A DNA stretch of 64,000 nt, from assembly GCA_963739395.1 (NCBI GenBank), contig CAVUAE010000001.1, positions 1,054,001 to 1,118,000 on the forward strand, given 5' to 3'. The stretch comes from RBG-13-51-18 sp963739395. Its GTDB lineage: Bacteria > Chloroflexota > Dehalococcoidia > Dehalococcoidales > RBG-16-60-22. Positions 17,382 to 26,144 of this stretch are shown here, one piece after another. Below the pieces are notes generated by a model. That model had not been told where the DNA came from, ran no database searches, and saw only the letters and a program-made list of their open reading frames with translations. How positions within the stretch are numbered: position 1 is the stretch's first letter; each line of letters opens with the position of its first letter. The translations under genes were made by a program, and so were the position numbers.

Positions 17382-18359
17382 ATGGAAGCAAAACTGGTAG
17401 AACAAATAAAAAAAGCTGCCGCTAAAGTAAAGGAAAACATCGAGCGCGTAATAGTCGGCAAAGGTGAGGTGGTGGAGCTGGCGATTGTCGCTCTCCTCTG
17501 CGAGGGTCATATCCTCCTTGAAGATGTGCCGGGCTTGGGCAAGACTGTCCTCGCCAAGTCATTAGCCAAATCACTCGGCTGCTCTTTCCGGCGTATTCAA
17601 TGCACGCCGGATTTATTGCCCTCGGATATCACCGGCACCTATATCTTCAACCAAAAAACGTCCGACTTCGAGTACCGTCCCGGACCTGTCATGTCCCAGA
17701 TTGTGCTGGCGGATGAGATTAACCGCGCCACCCCCCGCACTCAATCAGCCCTTCTGGAAGCGATGCAGGAACGCCAGGTAACCGCCGAAGGTGATACCCG
17801 ACCTTTGCCCCGCCCCTTTTTAGTCCTGGCGACACAAAACCCCATTGAGCTGGAAGGCACTTTCCCCCTCCCCGAAGCCCAGCTCGACCGCTTTTTGATG
17901 AAAATACAGATTGGCTATCCCTCCTTGGACGATGACCGCACGATTTTAGCGCGTTTCCGCAAAGAAGACCCACTTGAGGAGTTAAAATCAGTAATTACCG
18001 CCGAGGCTTTGATTAAATTGCAAAAAGATTGTCGCGAGGTGCATGTCGCCCAAGATGTCGAGGATTATATTATCCGCCTGATTCATGCCACCCGTCAGCA
18101 CACTTCCATCGAGTTAGGAGCCAGTCCTCGGGCGATGCTGGCGCTTTATAACGCTACCCAGGCATACGCCGCCATCCAAGGCAGGGCGTATGTTAAACCC
18201 GATGATGTTAAATACCTTATGACGCCCGTGTTGATTCACCGCATCATTCCGAAATCGGAAAGTCGTTTACGCGGGCAAAAAGCAGAACAAACCTTAAAAG
18301 AAATTAGTGATTCCGTCCCCGTACCAGTAGAAGATGAAGGCGTTGCCGAGGAGGCATAA
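17382..18359 (+). CDS. MoxR-family AAA+ ATPase
   Basis: A 325-residue AAA+ ATPase of the MoxR class, chaperone-like proteins that help mature or activate partner complexes. Walker A is DVPGLGKTVLAK and Walker B VLADEINR, followed by the TQSALLEAM sensor region and NPIELEGTFPLPEAQLDRF typical of MoxR. ATG 17382 has AAGGAAG 13 nt upstream; an upstream GTG at 17370 is too close to that site. The gene heads a MoxR-DUF58-DUF4129 operon, a conserved trio; no transglutaminase or VWA member follows here. Confidence 0.93.
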   Translation: MEAKLVEQIKKAAAKVKENIERVIVGKGEVVELAIVALLCEGHILLEDVPGLGKTVLAKSLAKSLGCSFRRIQCTPDLLPSDITGTYIFNQKTSDFEYRPGPVMSQIVLADEINRATPRTQSALLEAMQERQVTAEGDTRPLPRPFLVLATQNPIELEGTFPLPEAQLDRFLMKIQIGYPSLDDDRTILARFRKEDPLEELKSVITAEALIKLQKDCREVHVAQDVEDYIIRLIHATRQHTSIELGASPRAMLALYNATQAYAAIQGRAYVKPDDVKYLMTPVLIHRIIPKSESRLRGQKAEQTLKEISDSVPVPVEDEGVAEEA

Positions 18360-18362
18360 GGA

Positions 18363-19592
18363 ATGCGGGGCGACGCCTGGATTATTATTGCCGTCATCAT
18401 CTTGATTATCAGTCTGGCACTCCATCAGGTGCCTTTGGCATTAATTGCCTTGCTATTTATCCTTACCGGCGGCGTATCCAGATTATGGAATAAGTATTGC
18501 CTTCGTCGCGTCGAATACAAACGACGTTTAAGTCAGAACCAGGTCTTTTTCGGCGAAGAAGTCGTCCTTGAAATAGAAGTTTCCAACCGTAAACCGCTGC
18601 CCCTCCCCTGGCTTAAGATAGAGGACGAACTGCCGCAGAAACTGGTCCTGTTAAAAGGGAAAGCCTCGACATCTCATGAGGACCGTGTTACCCTGACTAA
18701 TATCTTCCCCATCGGTATGTACCATCGGGTTAAGCGTCGTTTCCCCATAAAATGTCCTCTGCGCGGCGCTTTTGTTTTTGGTCCCACCCGCCTGCAATCC
18801 GGCGACCTCTTTGGCTTCTTCCGACGGGATATGGAGGTTGGACAACTGGATTATCTACTCGTCTATCCCCGTCTGGTGCCGCTGGAAAAACTGGGCATAC
18901 CATCGCAGCAGCTATTCGGCGATATCCGCTTGAAACATCACCTTTTCCAGGACCCGGTATTAACCGCTGGCGTGAGGGAGTATCACTCCGGCGATGCTCT
19001 TAAGCGGATACACTGGAAAAGCACGGCTCGACTCGGCAGGCTGCAGACGAAAATTTATGAGCCGACCACTACTATCGACATCAGCGTTTTTCTCGATGTG
19101 CGCACTCTAAGAGCGCATTTATGGGGCAGCAGTTACCAGCTGCAGGAGCTTGGTATTATCACGGCGGCTTCGCTTTCGCAGTATGCCCTTAATGCCGGCT
19201 TTCGCGTCGGGCTCTATGTTAATCAAATAACGCGTTTCTCGCATGGAATGGTCACGGTACCGCCTAGCCAAAATCCTAACCAGCTGTTGCGGATACTCGA
19301 AGCGTTGGCGCAGCTGCATCAAATAGAAACGATACCAATAACAACATACATACGCCGCGAAGCGACCAATCTCCCCTGGGGCAGCACCATGCTGGTCGTC
19401 TCCGCCCAACCTGATGAAAATCTACTGGCGACGTTGTTAGACATGAAAAGGGTGGGGCGAAGTGTAGCTTTAGTTGTGGTCGGCAGCGCCGTTAAAGAAG
19501 TGAATGCCAGCCATTTTCCTGTTTTTCGTGTTCCTGATGATGTTGCCTGGGAGCTGATTAAAGAAATAGGAATTCAAGAGGAGCCGGGGTAA
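18363..19592 (+). CDS. DUF58-domain protein
   Basis: A 409-residue protein with two N-terminal hydrophobic helices (about 4-38), a beta-rich middle (about 50-180) and the DUF58 core with GVREYHSGDALKRIHWKSTARLG (given as residues about 200-222), the defining motif. The following part is VWA-like: TTIDISVFLDVRT. DUF58 proteins are partners of MoxR ATPases, probably as their membrane-attached targets. It starts 3 nt after moxR and ends 2 nt before the next gene, so all three are one operon. Confidence 0.92.
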   Translation: MRGDAWIIIAVIILIISLALHQVPLALIALLFILTGGVSRLWNKYCLRRVEYKRRLSQNQVFFGEEVVLEIEVSNRKPLPLPWLKIEDELPQKLVLLKGKASTSHEDRVTLTNIFPIGMYHRVKRRFPIKCPLRGAFVFGPTRLQSGDLFGFFRRDMEVGQLDYLLVYPRLVPLEKLGIPSQQLFGDIRLKHHLFQDPVLTAGVREYHSGDALKRIHWKSTARLGRLQTKIYEPTTTIDISVFLDVRTLRAHLWGSSYQLQELGIITAASLSQYALNAGFRVGLYVNQITRFSHGMVTVPPSQNPNQLLRILEALAQLHQIETIPITTYIRREATNLPWGSTMLVVSAQPDENLLATLLDMKRVGRSVALVVVGSAVKEVNASHFPVFRVPDDVAWELIKEIGIQEEPG

Positions 19593-19594
19593 AG

Positions 19595-21082
19595 GTGATA
19601 AAGATTGCTAGACTGAAAAACTTCGACTGGCTGGCGGTGGTGTTTTACCCGCTGGCGGTCATCCTTATGGAATCTTTCTGGGTTGCCCCTTGGTTGAATT
19701 GGGTAGGTGTCTGGCCGCTATTTTCAGAAACCCGCCCGATATTAAGTCTGGCTTCCGTAGTTATCATTATCGTCGTTTCTTTAGTGATTACGAGGATATT
19801 CACCACGAAACAATGGTCACTTTTAAAGATACGATTTATTATTATCGGCGGCGGACTACTAACCATGCTCCTTGTTCTGGCGGTTGAATATAATGACGGG
19901 TATACTTTTCTCTCCGGCGGCTGGTTCGCGCATATCGGGCAGGTGCTGGGTAACACCTTTAGTCATGCCGGCACGGTCTCCGTGGCTATTCCGGCAATTG
20001 TTTACCTCTGGTGGCGGGGAATTATGCTGGGGCAATCAACCTCTTATTTTAAAGATATTTACCGCTCCTTCTTAATTGGCATGTTTGCGCTTATTGCCTT
20101 GATAATTTTCTGGCAGATTAGTACTTCATCCGGCCGTATCCCTGACCCAGGCTCGGGAATCGTCATCGACGTCATTTGTTTTTTCTTCTTCGGTTTACTC
20201 GCTATTGCCGTCAGCCATCTCTATACTATGCGCCAAACTATGCCTAAGGAAGAAGCTAAGCTGACTTCGATGTGGCGCTGGGTACCGATAATGATAGGTG
20301 TTATCGGCGTGATGATTATCATCGGTTTCGGCGTTGCCTCGGCCATGTCGCCGGAATTTATAGATGCTGTCGGACATGGCGCCAACGTAGTCTTCGGATT
20401 CCTGGCTAAAATGTTTGAATATATCGCGTATCCAATTATTTACCTTGGGCAGGGCTTGGTCTGGCTTTTATATTGGTTTATTGGATTATTAAGTGGAAGT
20501 CAGCAAGAGCAAGGCGCAGTATCAGGTAATCTAACATCCCAGCTTTTCCCGGAAACTGGAACTATTGAAATATCGCCTACGGTGACCTCGATAATCAAGT
20601 GGACGGTGTTCGCGATAATTATCGCGCTGGTGATATTTTTCCTGGCTAGAGCTATTTCACGTTACCGCGCCCGCCATGACAAGGAGGAGTATGAGGAAGT
20701 ACGTGAATCGCTCTTTAGCTGGCGCGGCTTAAGGGACGACTTGAAGGAATTCTTTAGGTCGATGAGGAGACGCAGACCTCCCAAAGTCCCGGCTTATCAA
20801 TTCGAAGAAACAGGACGGCTGGATGTTAGAGAGATTTACCGCCATATGCAGTGGGAGGCGAAAAACTCTGGCCTCCCCCGCCATCGCCACGAAACCACTG
20901 AAGAATACGCCGATCGTATCGAGCATATTATGCCGGATAGCATAAAGCCGCTAAACAGCTTAACGGATATTTATGAAAACGTGCGTTACGGCGAAAAAGC
21001 TGCTTCGGCGGAAAAAGAAGATAAAGCTAATAGTATCTGGAAGACCCTTAAGGCGATGATAAGAAAATTACGCGGGACTTAG
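19595..21082 (+). CDS. polytopic membrane protein with C-terminal DUF4129-like domain
   Basis: A 495-residue protein beginning at GTG. It has about nine hydrophobic helices (residues about 12-350), then a basic cytoplasmic stretch (RRRRPPK) and a C-terminal helical domain with the DUF4129-like sequence GLPRHRHETTEEYADRI and LTDIYENVRYGEK. In related clusters this tail is attached to a transglutaminase; here the transglutaminase core appears to be absent. Third gene of the MoxR operon; function probably in an envelope complex. The 3' end overlaps the convergent uspA gene by 4 nt. Confidence 0.8.
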   Translation: MIKIARLKNFDWLAVVFYPLAVILMESFWVAPWLNWVGVWPLFSETRPILSLASVVIIIVVSLVITRIFTTKQWSLLKIRFIIIGGGLLTMLLVLAVEYNDGYTFLSGGWFAHIGQVLGNTFSHAGTVSVAIPAIVYLWWRGIMLGQSTSYFKDIYRSFLIGMFALIALIIFWQISTSSGRIPDPGSGIVIDVICFFFFGLLAIAVSHLYTMRQTMPKEEAKLTSMWRWVPIMIGVIGVMIIIGFGVASAMSPEFIDAVGHGANVVFGFLAKMFEYIAYPIIYLGQGLVWLLYWFIGLLSGSQQEQGAVSGNLTSQLFPETGTIEISPTVTSIIKWTVFAIIIALVIFFLARAISRYRARHDKEEYEEVRESLFSWRGLRDDLKEFFRSMRRRRPPKVPAYQFEETGRLDVREIYRHMQWEAKNSGLPRHRHETTEEYADRIEHIMPDSIKPLNSLTDIYENVRYGEKAASAEKEDKANSIWKTLKAMIRKLRGT

Positions 21083-21546
21083 CGTTTCTGCGGCGTAACC
21101 ATCAACACTGGCAAACCAGCATGTTTCAGTATATATTCTGCCGTGCTCCCCATCGTAATGTGCCGTAAGCCGGAGTGACCGTGAGTTGCGATGGCGATAA
21201 GACTAATATTATTATCATGCGCGTAATTGATGATTGACGTCGTTGGTATCCCTTCTAAAACCACGCATTCAACTTTTAATCCCATCTTTCTAAGTGGTTG
21301 CGCTTTGGTTTCCAGGTAGTCTGGTGTTTCTTCAATTTCTTTCTCTGCGTGTTCAAGCATGGATTTTGTTTGTATCTTTCCCACAGTTTCACCGGGCACG
21401 CTTATAGGTATCACTAAGCCTGGTGGGGCAATTACTCTAAGAAGTATAACTTTCTTAAATTTTTTACTATCCCCAGCAATATATGGCAGAATCTGTTCGG
21501 CTAGTACGGAACCATCCAGGCAGACTAATACTTTCTCGAACATCAT
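21079..21546 (-). CDS. universal stress protein (UspA family)
   Basis: A 155-residue single-domain Usp. The ATP-binding signature G-2x-G-9x-G(S/T) is present as THGHSGLRHITMGSTAEY near residues 125-142, so this is the nucleotide-binding subclass. The start has GGGGTG upstream; ATG 21546 and the adjacent ATG are equally possible. Convergent with the MoxR operon. Confidence 0.93.
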   Translation of the reverse strand: MMFEKVLVCLDGSVLAEQILPYIAGDSKKFKKVILLRVIAPPGLVIPISVPGETVGKIQTKSMLEHAEKEIEETPDYLETKAQPLRKMGLKVECVVLEGIPTTSIINYAHDNNISLIAIATHGHSGLRHITMGSTAEYILKHAGLPVLMVTPQKR

Positions 21547-21618
21547 TTTTCACCCCCACAACGCATCGTTCTAAGCAAAAGGATATCATAGGGAAAATTG
21601 GATAGCAATAAAGGGAAG

Positions 21619-22548
21619 TTAGGCCGTATCTTGGGTAAAAGCCATCACATCATCGATCTTATCGGCATCGCAGAAAAGCATTACCAGCCTGTCAATCCCC
21701 AGCGCGATACCGCCACACTCGGGTAGTCGTTTCATCGCTTCAAGGAACTTCTCCGGCATGGGCATTAATTGTCCGCGCTCTTTTTGTATCTGCTTAATCG
21801 TTTCGCCAAAGCGTTTGGTTTGCTCTTCAGCGTCGGTCAGTTCACTGTAAGCGTTAGCGAGTTCAAGTCCTCCGATAAACACCTCCGCACGCTCGGCGAC
21901 GAGAGGGTTATTTGGTTTCAGACGCGCCAGCGAGGCTTGTACCGCCGGATAATCTAAGAGGACGGTCGGACGGTCTTTAGCCAGGCTCGGCAGCACTTTA
22001 CTTATAAAGTCCATATCGAATTTTTCCGGGTTGTTTATGGCGATGGGGTCCCAGCCAGTGGATTTAAGGTAGGCGTATCTAACGGTTAGCCTTGGCCAGG
22101 GCTGGCTAATATCTATTTCCTGTCCCCTGTATTTGATGGATTTATAAAATCCTAATTTGTCCGCTACTGCGAGCACTAAATTCTCCGTGTCCTCGATGAT
22201 TTTCTGGTAGTCAGCGCCTTTACGGTACCACTCCAGCATGGTAAATTCCGGATTGTGCCAGCGTCCCTTTTCGCCTTTACGGAAACAGTGACTGAACTGA
22301 TATATCTTATCGTAACCGGCGGCTAGCAGACGTTTCATATGCAGCTCCGGCGATGCCGCCAGATACCAGTCTCCGCTTTGAAAGGGGATGATAAATACTT
22401 CCGGGGCGATGGCGGGGGCACGTATAGGGGTTTCAACTTCCAGGAAACCCTGATTATTAAAGAAATCGCGGATAGCCCGTAAAATCAAAGCCCGCCGCCT
22501 AAGATTATTTTGCAGGCGGGCGAGTCTTGTTGCTTCATCTTCTGGCAT
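21619..22548 (-). CDS. epmA: elongation factor P--(R)-beta-lysine ligase (EpmA/PoxA/GenX)
   Basis: A 309-residue class II aminoacyl-tRNA-synthetase paralogue related to LysRS but without the anticodon-binding domain. Motif 2 appears as FRKGEKGRWHNPEFTMLEWY (about 87-106) and motif 3 as GGIALGIDRLVML near the C-terminus. EpmA attaches beta-lysine to the tip lysine of EF-P. The gene begins 2 nt after efp stops, in the same operon, and EF-P here keeps the target lysine. EpmB, which makes beta-lysine, is not in the window. A truncated LysRS is the alternative but the efp linkage argues against it. Confidence 0.92.
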   Translation of the reverse strand: MPEDEATRLARLQNNLRRRALILRAIRDFFNNQGFLEVETPIRAPAIAPEVFIIPFQSGDWYLAASPELHMKRLLAAGYDKIYQFSHCFRKGEKGRWHNPEFTMLEWYRKGADYQKIIEDTENLVLAVADKLGFYKSIKYRGQEIDISQPWPRLTVRYAYLKSTGWDPIAINNPEKFDMDFISKVLPSLAKDRPTVLLDYPAVQASLARLKPNNPLVAERAEVFIGGLELANAYSELTDAEEQTKRFGETIKQIQKERGQLMPMPEKFLEAMKRLPECGGIALGIDRLVMLFCDADKIDDVMAFTQDTA

Positions 22549-22550
22549 TA

Positions 22551-23123
22551 TTATTTACCGGTTGAAACGCGTTCTACATAATTACCGGTGCGCGTGTCTA
22601 TCTTGATAACGTCCCCCACTTTAATGAAGGTAGGTGTATCGACGTGGTAGCCGGTTTCTACGACGGACGACTTCATCTGCGGGGTAATAGTCGCTGTCTT
22701 AAAGGATGCTTCAGTCTCGATTACCTTAAGGTCGATGTTTATCGGCAGGGTGATATCAATGGCTTCGTCGCCGTGCATCAGTACGACGACAGTCATGCCT
22801 TCGAGGAGGAAATTCTTTTTTATACCAAGCAGTTTTTCGGAGATGCCGTGCTGCTCATAAGTCTTGGAGTTCATGAAAATATACTGGTCGCCTTCGTGGT
22901 AGAGATACTGCTCTTCTTCCGTGTTTAAGGCAGCGGTATCAACCTTTTCGCCGGAGCGATATGTCCGGTCGATAACGCCGCCGTCGCGCATATTTTGGAG
23001 TCTTAACCGATATACGGAGCGTCCTTTACCTGGCTTGGTAAACTCGGCGTCGACCACGTTGTAAAGGGCGCCGTCAATAAGTATCTTGGTGTTTTTCCTG
23101 ACATCGGAAATTTCGGTATCCAT
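22551..23123 (-). CDS. efp: translation elongation factor P
   Basis: A 190-residue EF-P, which rescues ribosomes stalled at polyproline. Three beta-barrel domains are expected from length. The domain I tip loop reads KPGKGRS; its lysine (K33 from this start) is at the position modified by beta-lysine in Gammaproteobacteria. Domain III carries the C-terminal signature around KVGDVIKIDTRTGNYVERV. ATG 23123 follows AAGGAG with a 5-nt spacer; the in-frame TTG immediately before is less likely. Operon with epmA. Confidence 0.96.
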   Translation of the reverse strand: MDTEISDVRKNTKILIDGALYNVVDAEFTKPGKGRSVYRLRLQNMRDGGVIDRTYRSGEKVDTAALNTEEEQYLYHEGDQYIFMNSKTYEQHGISEKLLGIKKNFLLEGMTVVVLMHGDEAIDITLPINIDLKVIETEASFKTATITPQMKSSVVETGYHVDTPTFIKVGDVIKIDTRTGNYVERVSTGK

Positions 23124-23169
23124 CAATACTCCTTCTGGACGAGAAAAGTATTTAACAAAACTCTTTAAT

Positions 23170-23178
23170 ATTATAGCA
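23170..23178 (-). promoter_or_regulatory. extended -10 promoter of efp-epmA
   Basis: On the minus strand TGCTATAAT (TG at the 23178 side, TATAAT 23170-23175), about 45 nt before the efp start. A good -35 is not evident. Confidence 0.55.
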
Positions 23179-23208
23179 TCTATATTGACTGGTAGAAAAA
23201 TATATCGG

Positions 23209-24321
23209 TTACTTTTTTTCTGTCAGTAACTCGCGCGCTTTTTTCAGCCATTGGGGTATGGGATATCCCAGAGCGCATTTACTGGCGCAAGAGCCACATT
23301 CATTACAGTCATTAATGTTATGATGTTCCCGGCGGTATATTTCATGTCCCGTCGCCGCATCGTTAAACATGACGGCATCATTATAGATTTCAAAGATACG
23401 CGGCGCGTCGATACCCTGCAAACAGGGCATGCAGCCCCGGCAGGCAGTGCAGGGGAGGGGTTTAAGTTCTCTGTAAGCGTCCCTCACCTGGTTGATGACC
23501 AGCTCCTCCGGCACGGTAAAACTCCCCGCCTCCGCTTTATCCGCCAGCGCCAAGTTTTGTTTTACCTGCTCAAAGCTATTCATGTCGCAGACGATGGTGG
23601 CAACCTCTGGATGATTCCAAACCCATCTTAAGCCCCACTCTGCTGGACTCCGCTTCGGTTCAGATGCTGACCATATTTTAGCGACGCTTTGTGGTATATT
23701 TTTGGTTAGCCTACCCCCCAGCAGTGGTTTAGACACAACCACCACCAAACCTTTTTCAGCGGCATAGGTCAGCCCGCTGACTCCCGGGTGATGGTCGATA
23801 TCCATCAAGCTGTACTGGAACTGGCAGAATGTCCAGTTATCGTAAGCGGCGATAATCTCTCGCAGGAACTGATATTGGTCGTGGAAAAAGAAGCCAACAT
23901 AGCCGACTTTTTTATTGGCGATAACCTTATCTAACTGCCGAGTAATCGCCATTTCCTGTAATTTAGGCCAGGTAAAACGATTCAAGCCTCCGAGTATTAA
24001 AAAGTCGATACTATTAGTATTTAATAATCTAAGTAAGTCTTCTAACTGTCGGTCGAAGTCCGCCACTGCGTTGATTTTCACTGACGGTATAGTAACGGCA
24101 ATTTTAACTTTCTTATGATAGCCGTCGCCAAGAGCTTTTAAGAGTACCGGTGATTTATTTTTAAGTGTTATCAGTGAACCAACATCGATAAAATTGACGC
24201 CGCCATCGATGGCATGGCGAAGCATCTTGATGGTTTCGTCTTCGTCTTTCGGTAAATTTTCCAAGCCGAATCCCAGTGTCGAGACCTGCCAGTCCAGCCT
24301 GCCGAACTTACGGTATTTCAT
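23209..24321 (-). CDS. aldo/keto reductase with C-terminal [4Fe-4S] ferredoxin domain
   Basis: A 370-residue protein: an aldo/keto reductase TIM barrel (about 1-285; MKYRKFGRLDWQVSTLGFG, then FIDVGS) fused to a cysteine-rich tail with PCTACRGCMPC and CNECGSCASKC, which can bind one or two [4Fe-4S] clusters. This fusion is common in anaerobes. I start it at ATG 24321 (MKYRKFG). The frame is open 32 codons further upstream, but that part is the translation of a dispersed repeat (24332-24444), not protein. The catalytic Tyr of classical AKRs is not obvious, as in other ferredoxin-type members. Confidence 0.88.
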   Translation of the reverse strand: MKYRKFGRLDWQVSTLGFGLENLPKDEDETIKMLRHAIDGGVNFIDVGSLITLKNKSPVLLKALGDGYHKKVKIAVTIPSVKINAVADFDRQLEDLLRLLNTNSIDFLILGGLNRFTWPKLQEMAITRQLDKVIANKKVGYVGFFFHDQYQFLREIIAAYDNWTFCQFQYSLMDIDHHPGVSGLTYAAEKGLVVVVSKPLLGGRLTKNIPQSVAKIWSASEPKRSPAEWGLRWVWNHPEVATIVCDMNSFEQVKQNLALADKAEAGSFTVPEELVINQVRDAYRELKPLPCTACRGCMPCLQGIDAPRIFEIYNDAVMFNDAATGHEIYRREHHNINDCNECGSCASKCALGYPIPQWLKKARELLTEKK

Positions 24322-24331
24322 ACTTTGTATT

Positions 24332-24444
24332 GTCATTCCCGCCCTCACACTTCGTTCAGGGTAAACTCCAGCGGGAATCCAGTGGTGAGGTAAAGGGGTC
24401 GTGGATTCTCGGGTCAAGCCTTCTGGCTGAAGCCCGAGAATGAC
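24332..24444 (-). repeat. dispersed palindromic repeat, copy 2
   Basis: 113-bp unit with the same plan as copy 1: GTCATTCCC, arm, GGGAATCCAG, centre, GTGGATTCTC, second arm CGGG...CCCG, GAGAATGAC. It occupies the whole gap upstream of the aldo/keto reductase. Confidence 0.8.
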
Positions 24445-24456
24445 GTGTATATTATA

Positions 24457-25419
24457 TTATGCTTCTACCCACGGTGAGCCGTGCTCGCCGCTTAAACATA
24501 TGACAAAGAATCCGTAGGGCTTATCTACCCAGCGCGTAATCAGCGGCAGGTGCGGGAAAGCCGCCGGGCAAATCGCTACCGTAGGCGTATTGAAAACATG
24601 CCGCTCGTAATCCTTGCCCATGCCCAACTCTAACTCGGCGCCAAGGTAGTCCAGTTTATCCGTGTCCAGTCCCACGAAGCATAAAATTTCTGCTTCCGGA
24701 TGGTAATGCGCTTCACCGCCGCGGTGCCACTTGCCGCACTGACTGTATAGTCCCCAGGTGAAGTTCAAGTCCAGCCCCTCGAGGTCATCGCCGTAAAGCC
24801 AGACCACCTCATCGCCGTTACCGGGACCCACTCCCATCGCTGCCGCCCGGATAGAGCCGTATTTATTAGCTTGGAGTCTATCCTGCCTACCGGGCGTTGT
24901 GGGACCGCCGCCGGGCATGCTGCTGAATTTAGTCCACATTTTCTTTTTAAGGTGGGCGTGCTTGGATGCCTTAACTGTTTTACCGGCCACTGGTGCCATA
25001 GTAGCCTGGTAAGCGGGCGCCAAACCGATAGTATAATGCGTGATAGGTCGCTTAAGTTTTTTCACCGTGACCGGACCATGCGGCATGCCTTTGGGCACAA
25101 TCACGCAGGACGGCTCTTTAATAATAATTTCCTCCTGCTCCTGCCCGATGATTACGGATATCTCTGCCCCTCCCAGGTCCATAATGTCCTTACTATTCGT
25201 CCCTTCGAAGACCAGCACCTCATTGTAAGGGTGCATGATGGCTCCTTCCAGCGGGTGAAAGGTGCATGGCTTTTTAACAAACCCGAAGGAAAAATGGGCA
25301 TTGAAACCCTCCAGGTCTTTAGCCTCCATCCAGATGCGGGGCTCGGCATAAAGTCCCTTGGGCGGGTCTTTAATAATCATTGGTTTTATCAGGTTGGCAT
25401 ATTCTTTCTTAACGACCAT
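24457..25419 (-). CDS. tandem cupin-domain protein
   Basis: A 320-residue protein with two cupin barrels. The first (about 35-140) has HPYNEVLVFEGTN and MPHGP; the second (about 190-310) has HYHPEAEILCFVGLD and FPHLPL, so both keep metal-ligand histidines. A substrate-sensing or dioxygenase/isomerase role is possible; the sequence does not decide. AAAGGAG precedes the ATG. A one-domain relative lies at 43763-44113. Downstream on the same strand is a ferredoxin-type aldo/keto reductase, separated by a repeat, so co-transcription is uncertain. Confidence 0.82.
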   Translation of the reverse strand: MVVKKEYANLIKPMIIKDPPKGLYAEPRIWMEAKDLEGFNAHFSFGFVKKPCTFHPLEGAIMHPYNEVLVFEGTNSKDIMDLGGAEISVIIGQEQEEIIIKEPSCVIVPKGMPHGPVTVKKLKRPITHYTIGLAPAYQATMAPVAGKTVKASKHAHLKKKMWTKFSSMPGGGPTTPGRQDRLQANKYGSIRAAAMGVGPGNGDEVVWLYGDDLEGLDLNFTWGLYSQCGKWHRGGEAHYHPEAEILCFVGLDTDKLDYLGAELELGMGKDYERHVFNTPTVAICPAAFPHLPLITRWVDKPYGFFVICLSGEHGSPWVEA

Positions 25420-25504
25420 AGTGGACTCCTTTCTTTAACTGCGCGTTTTTCGCCCCAAGCATAACAGGAACGGTGAATAAGGTCAAGAATCTCTGAGAGA
25501 CAGC

Positions 25505-25529
25505 CATACCGACGGAAGTCGGTATCCAG
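25505..25529 (+). repeat. dispersed palindromic repeat, half copy 3
   Basis: ATACCGAC-ggaa-GTCGGTAT hairpin followed by CCAG, the same half-unit layout (CATxCCG hairpin then ATCCAG) as in the full copies. It lies between the flavoprotein and cupin genes. Confidence 0.6.
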
Positions 25530-25536
25530 AAACCAT

Positions 25537-26079
25537 TTATTTCCCCTTTAGCTTCGCCGCCAGCTTGTTGCCCATGTCTTTGGCTTTTTGCACCAGGTTT
25601 GGGCTGTCCTTGGCGGAACCCTGCCCGACATATCCGGAAACAACAAAACAGCTAGCTTCCGGTAGTCCAACGAATCTCTTTAGCGTGGCAATGGTCTCAT
25701 CCGCCCCGCCGCCTCCCCCAATGGCAATCAGACCAGCATATTTGGCGTTTCTGTTGCCCTGATGGGTAAAAGTGAAAAAGTTGCGGTCGATAAACGCCTT
25801 CATCTGCGCGGAAACGTCATAGAAATATACCGGGCTGGCGAGAATAACCGCGTCGGCTTCATTAAATTTCTTAATAATGCCCGGCGCGTCGTCCTTTATT
25901 TTACATATGGCAAATGTGCCGCATTCTTGATGTCCCAGGCAGGGATTGACTACGCATTCACCCAGGACGATTTTCTCGGTATCGATGCCCTGCGCTGCAA
26001 TTTCTTTAAGCGCTTCGTCCACCAGGTAGCTGGTGTTACCTTTGGCGTGGGGGCTGCCGACAATGGCTAAGACTTTCAT
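25537..26079 (-). CDS. NADPH-dependent FMN reductase / flavodoxin-fold protein
   Basis: A 180-residue flavodoxin-fold reductase. The FMN-phosphate loop is GSPHAKGNTSYL (about 8-19) and the second FMN-contact segment is SPVYFYDVSAQMKAFIDR (about 82-99). Between them is a Cys-containing stretch, NPCLGHQEC...C, resembling the [4Fe-4S] motif of iron-sulfur flavoproteins but with His where the second Cys usually stands, so a cluster is doubtful. GGAGG precedes the ATG. Confidence 0.88.
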   Translation of the reverse strand: MKVLAIVGSPHAKGNTSYLVDEALKEIAAQGIDTEKIVLGECVVNPCLGHQECGTFAICKIKDDAPGIIKKFNEADAVILASPVYFYDVSAQMKAFIDRNFFTFTHQGNRNAKYAGLIAIGGGGGADETIATLKRFVGLPEASCFVVSGYVGQGSAKDSPNLVQKAKDMGNKLAAKLKGK

Positions 26080-26144
26080 TTTATACCTCCAGGATGCTTT
26101 TCCTTTTAGTATACAAATGTTGGTCTATAATTGCCATTTTTTGA

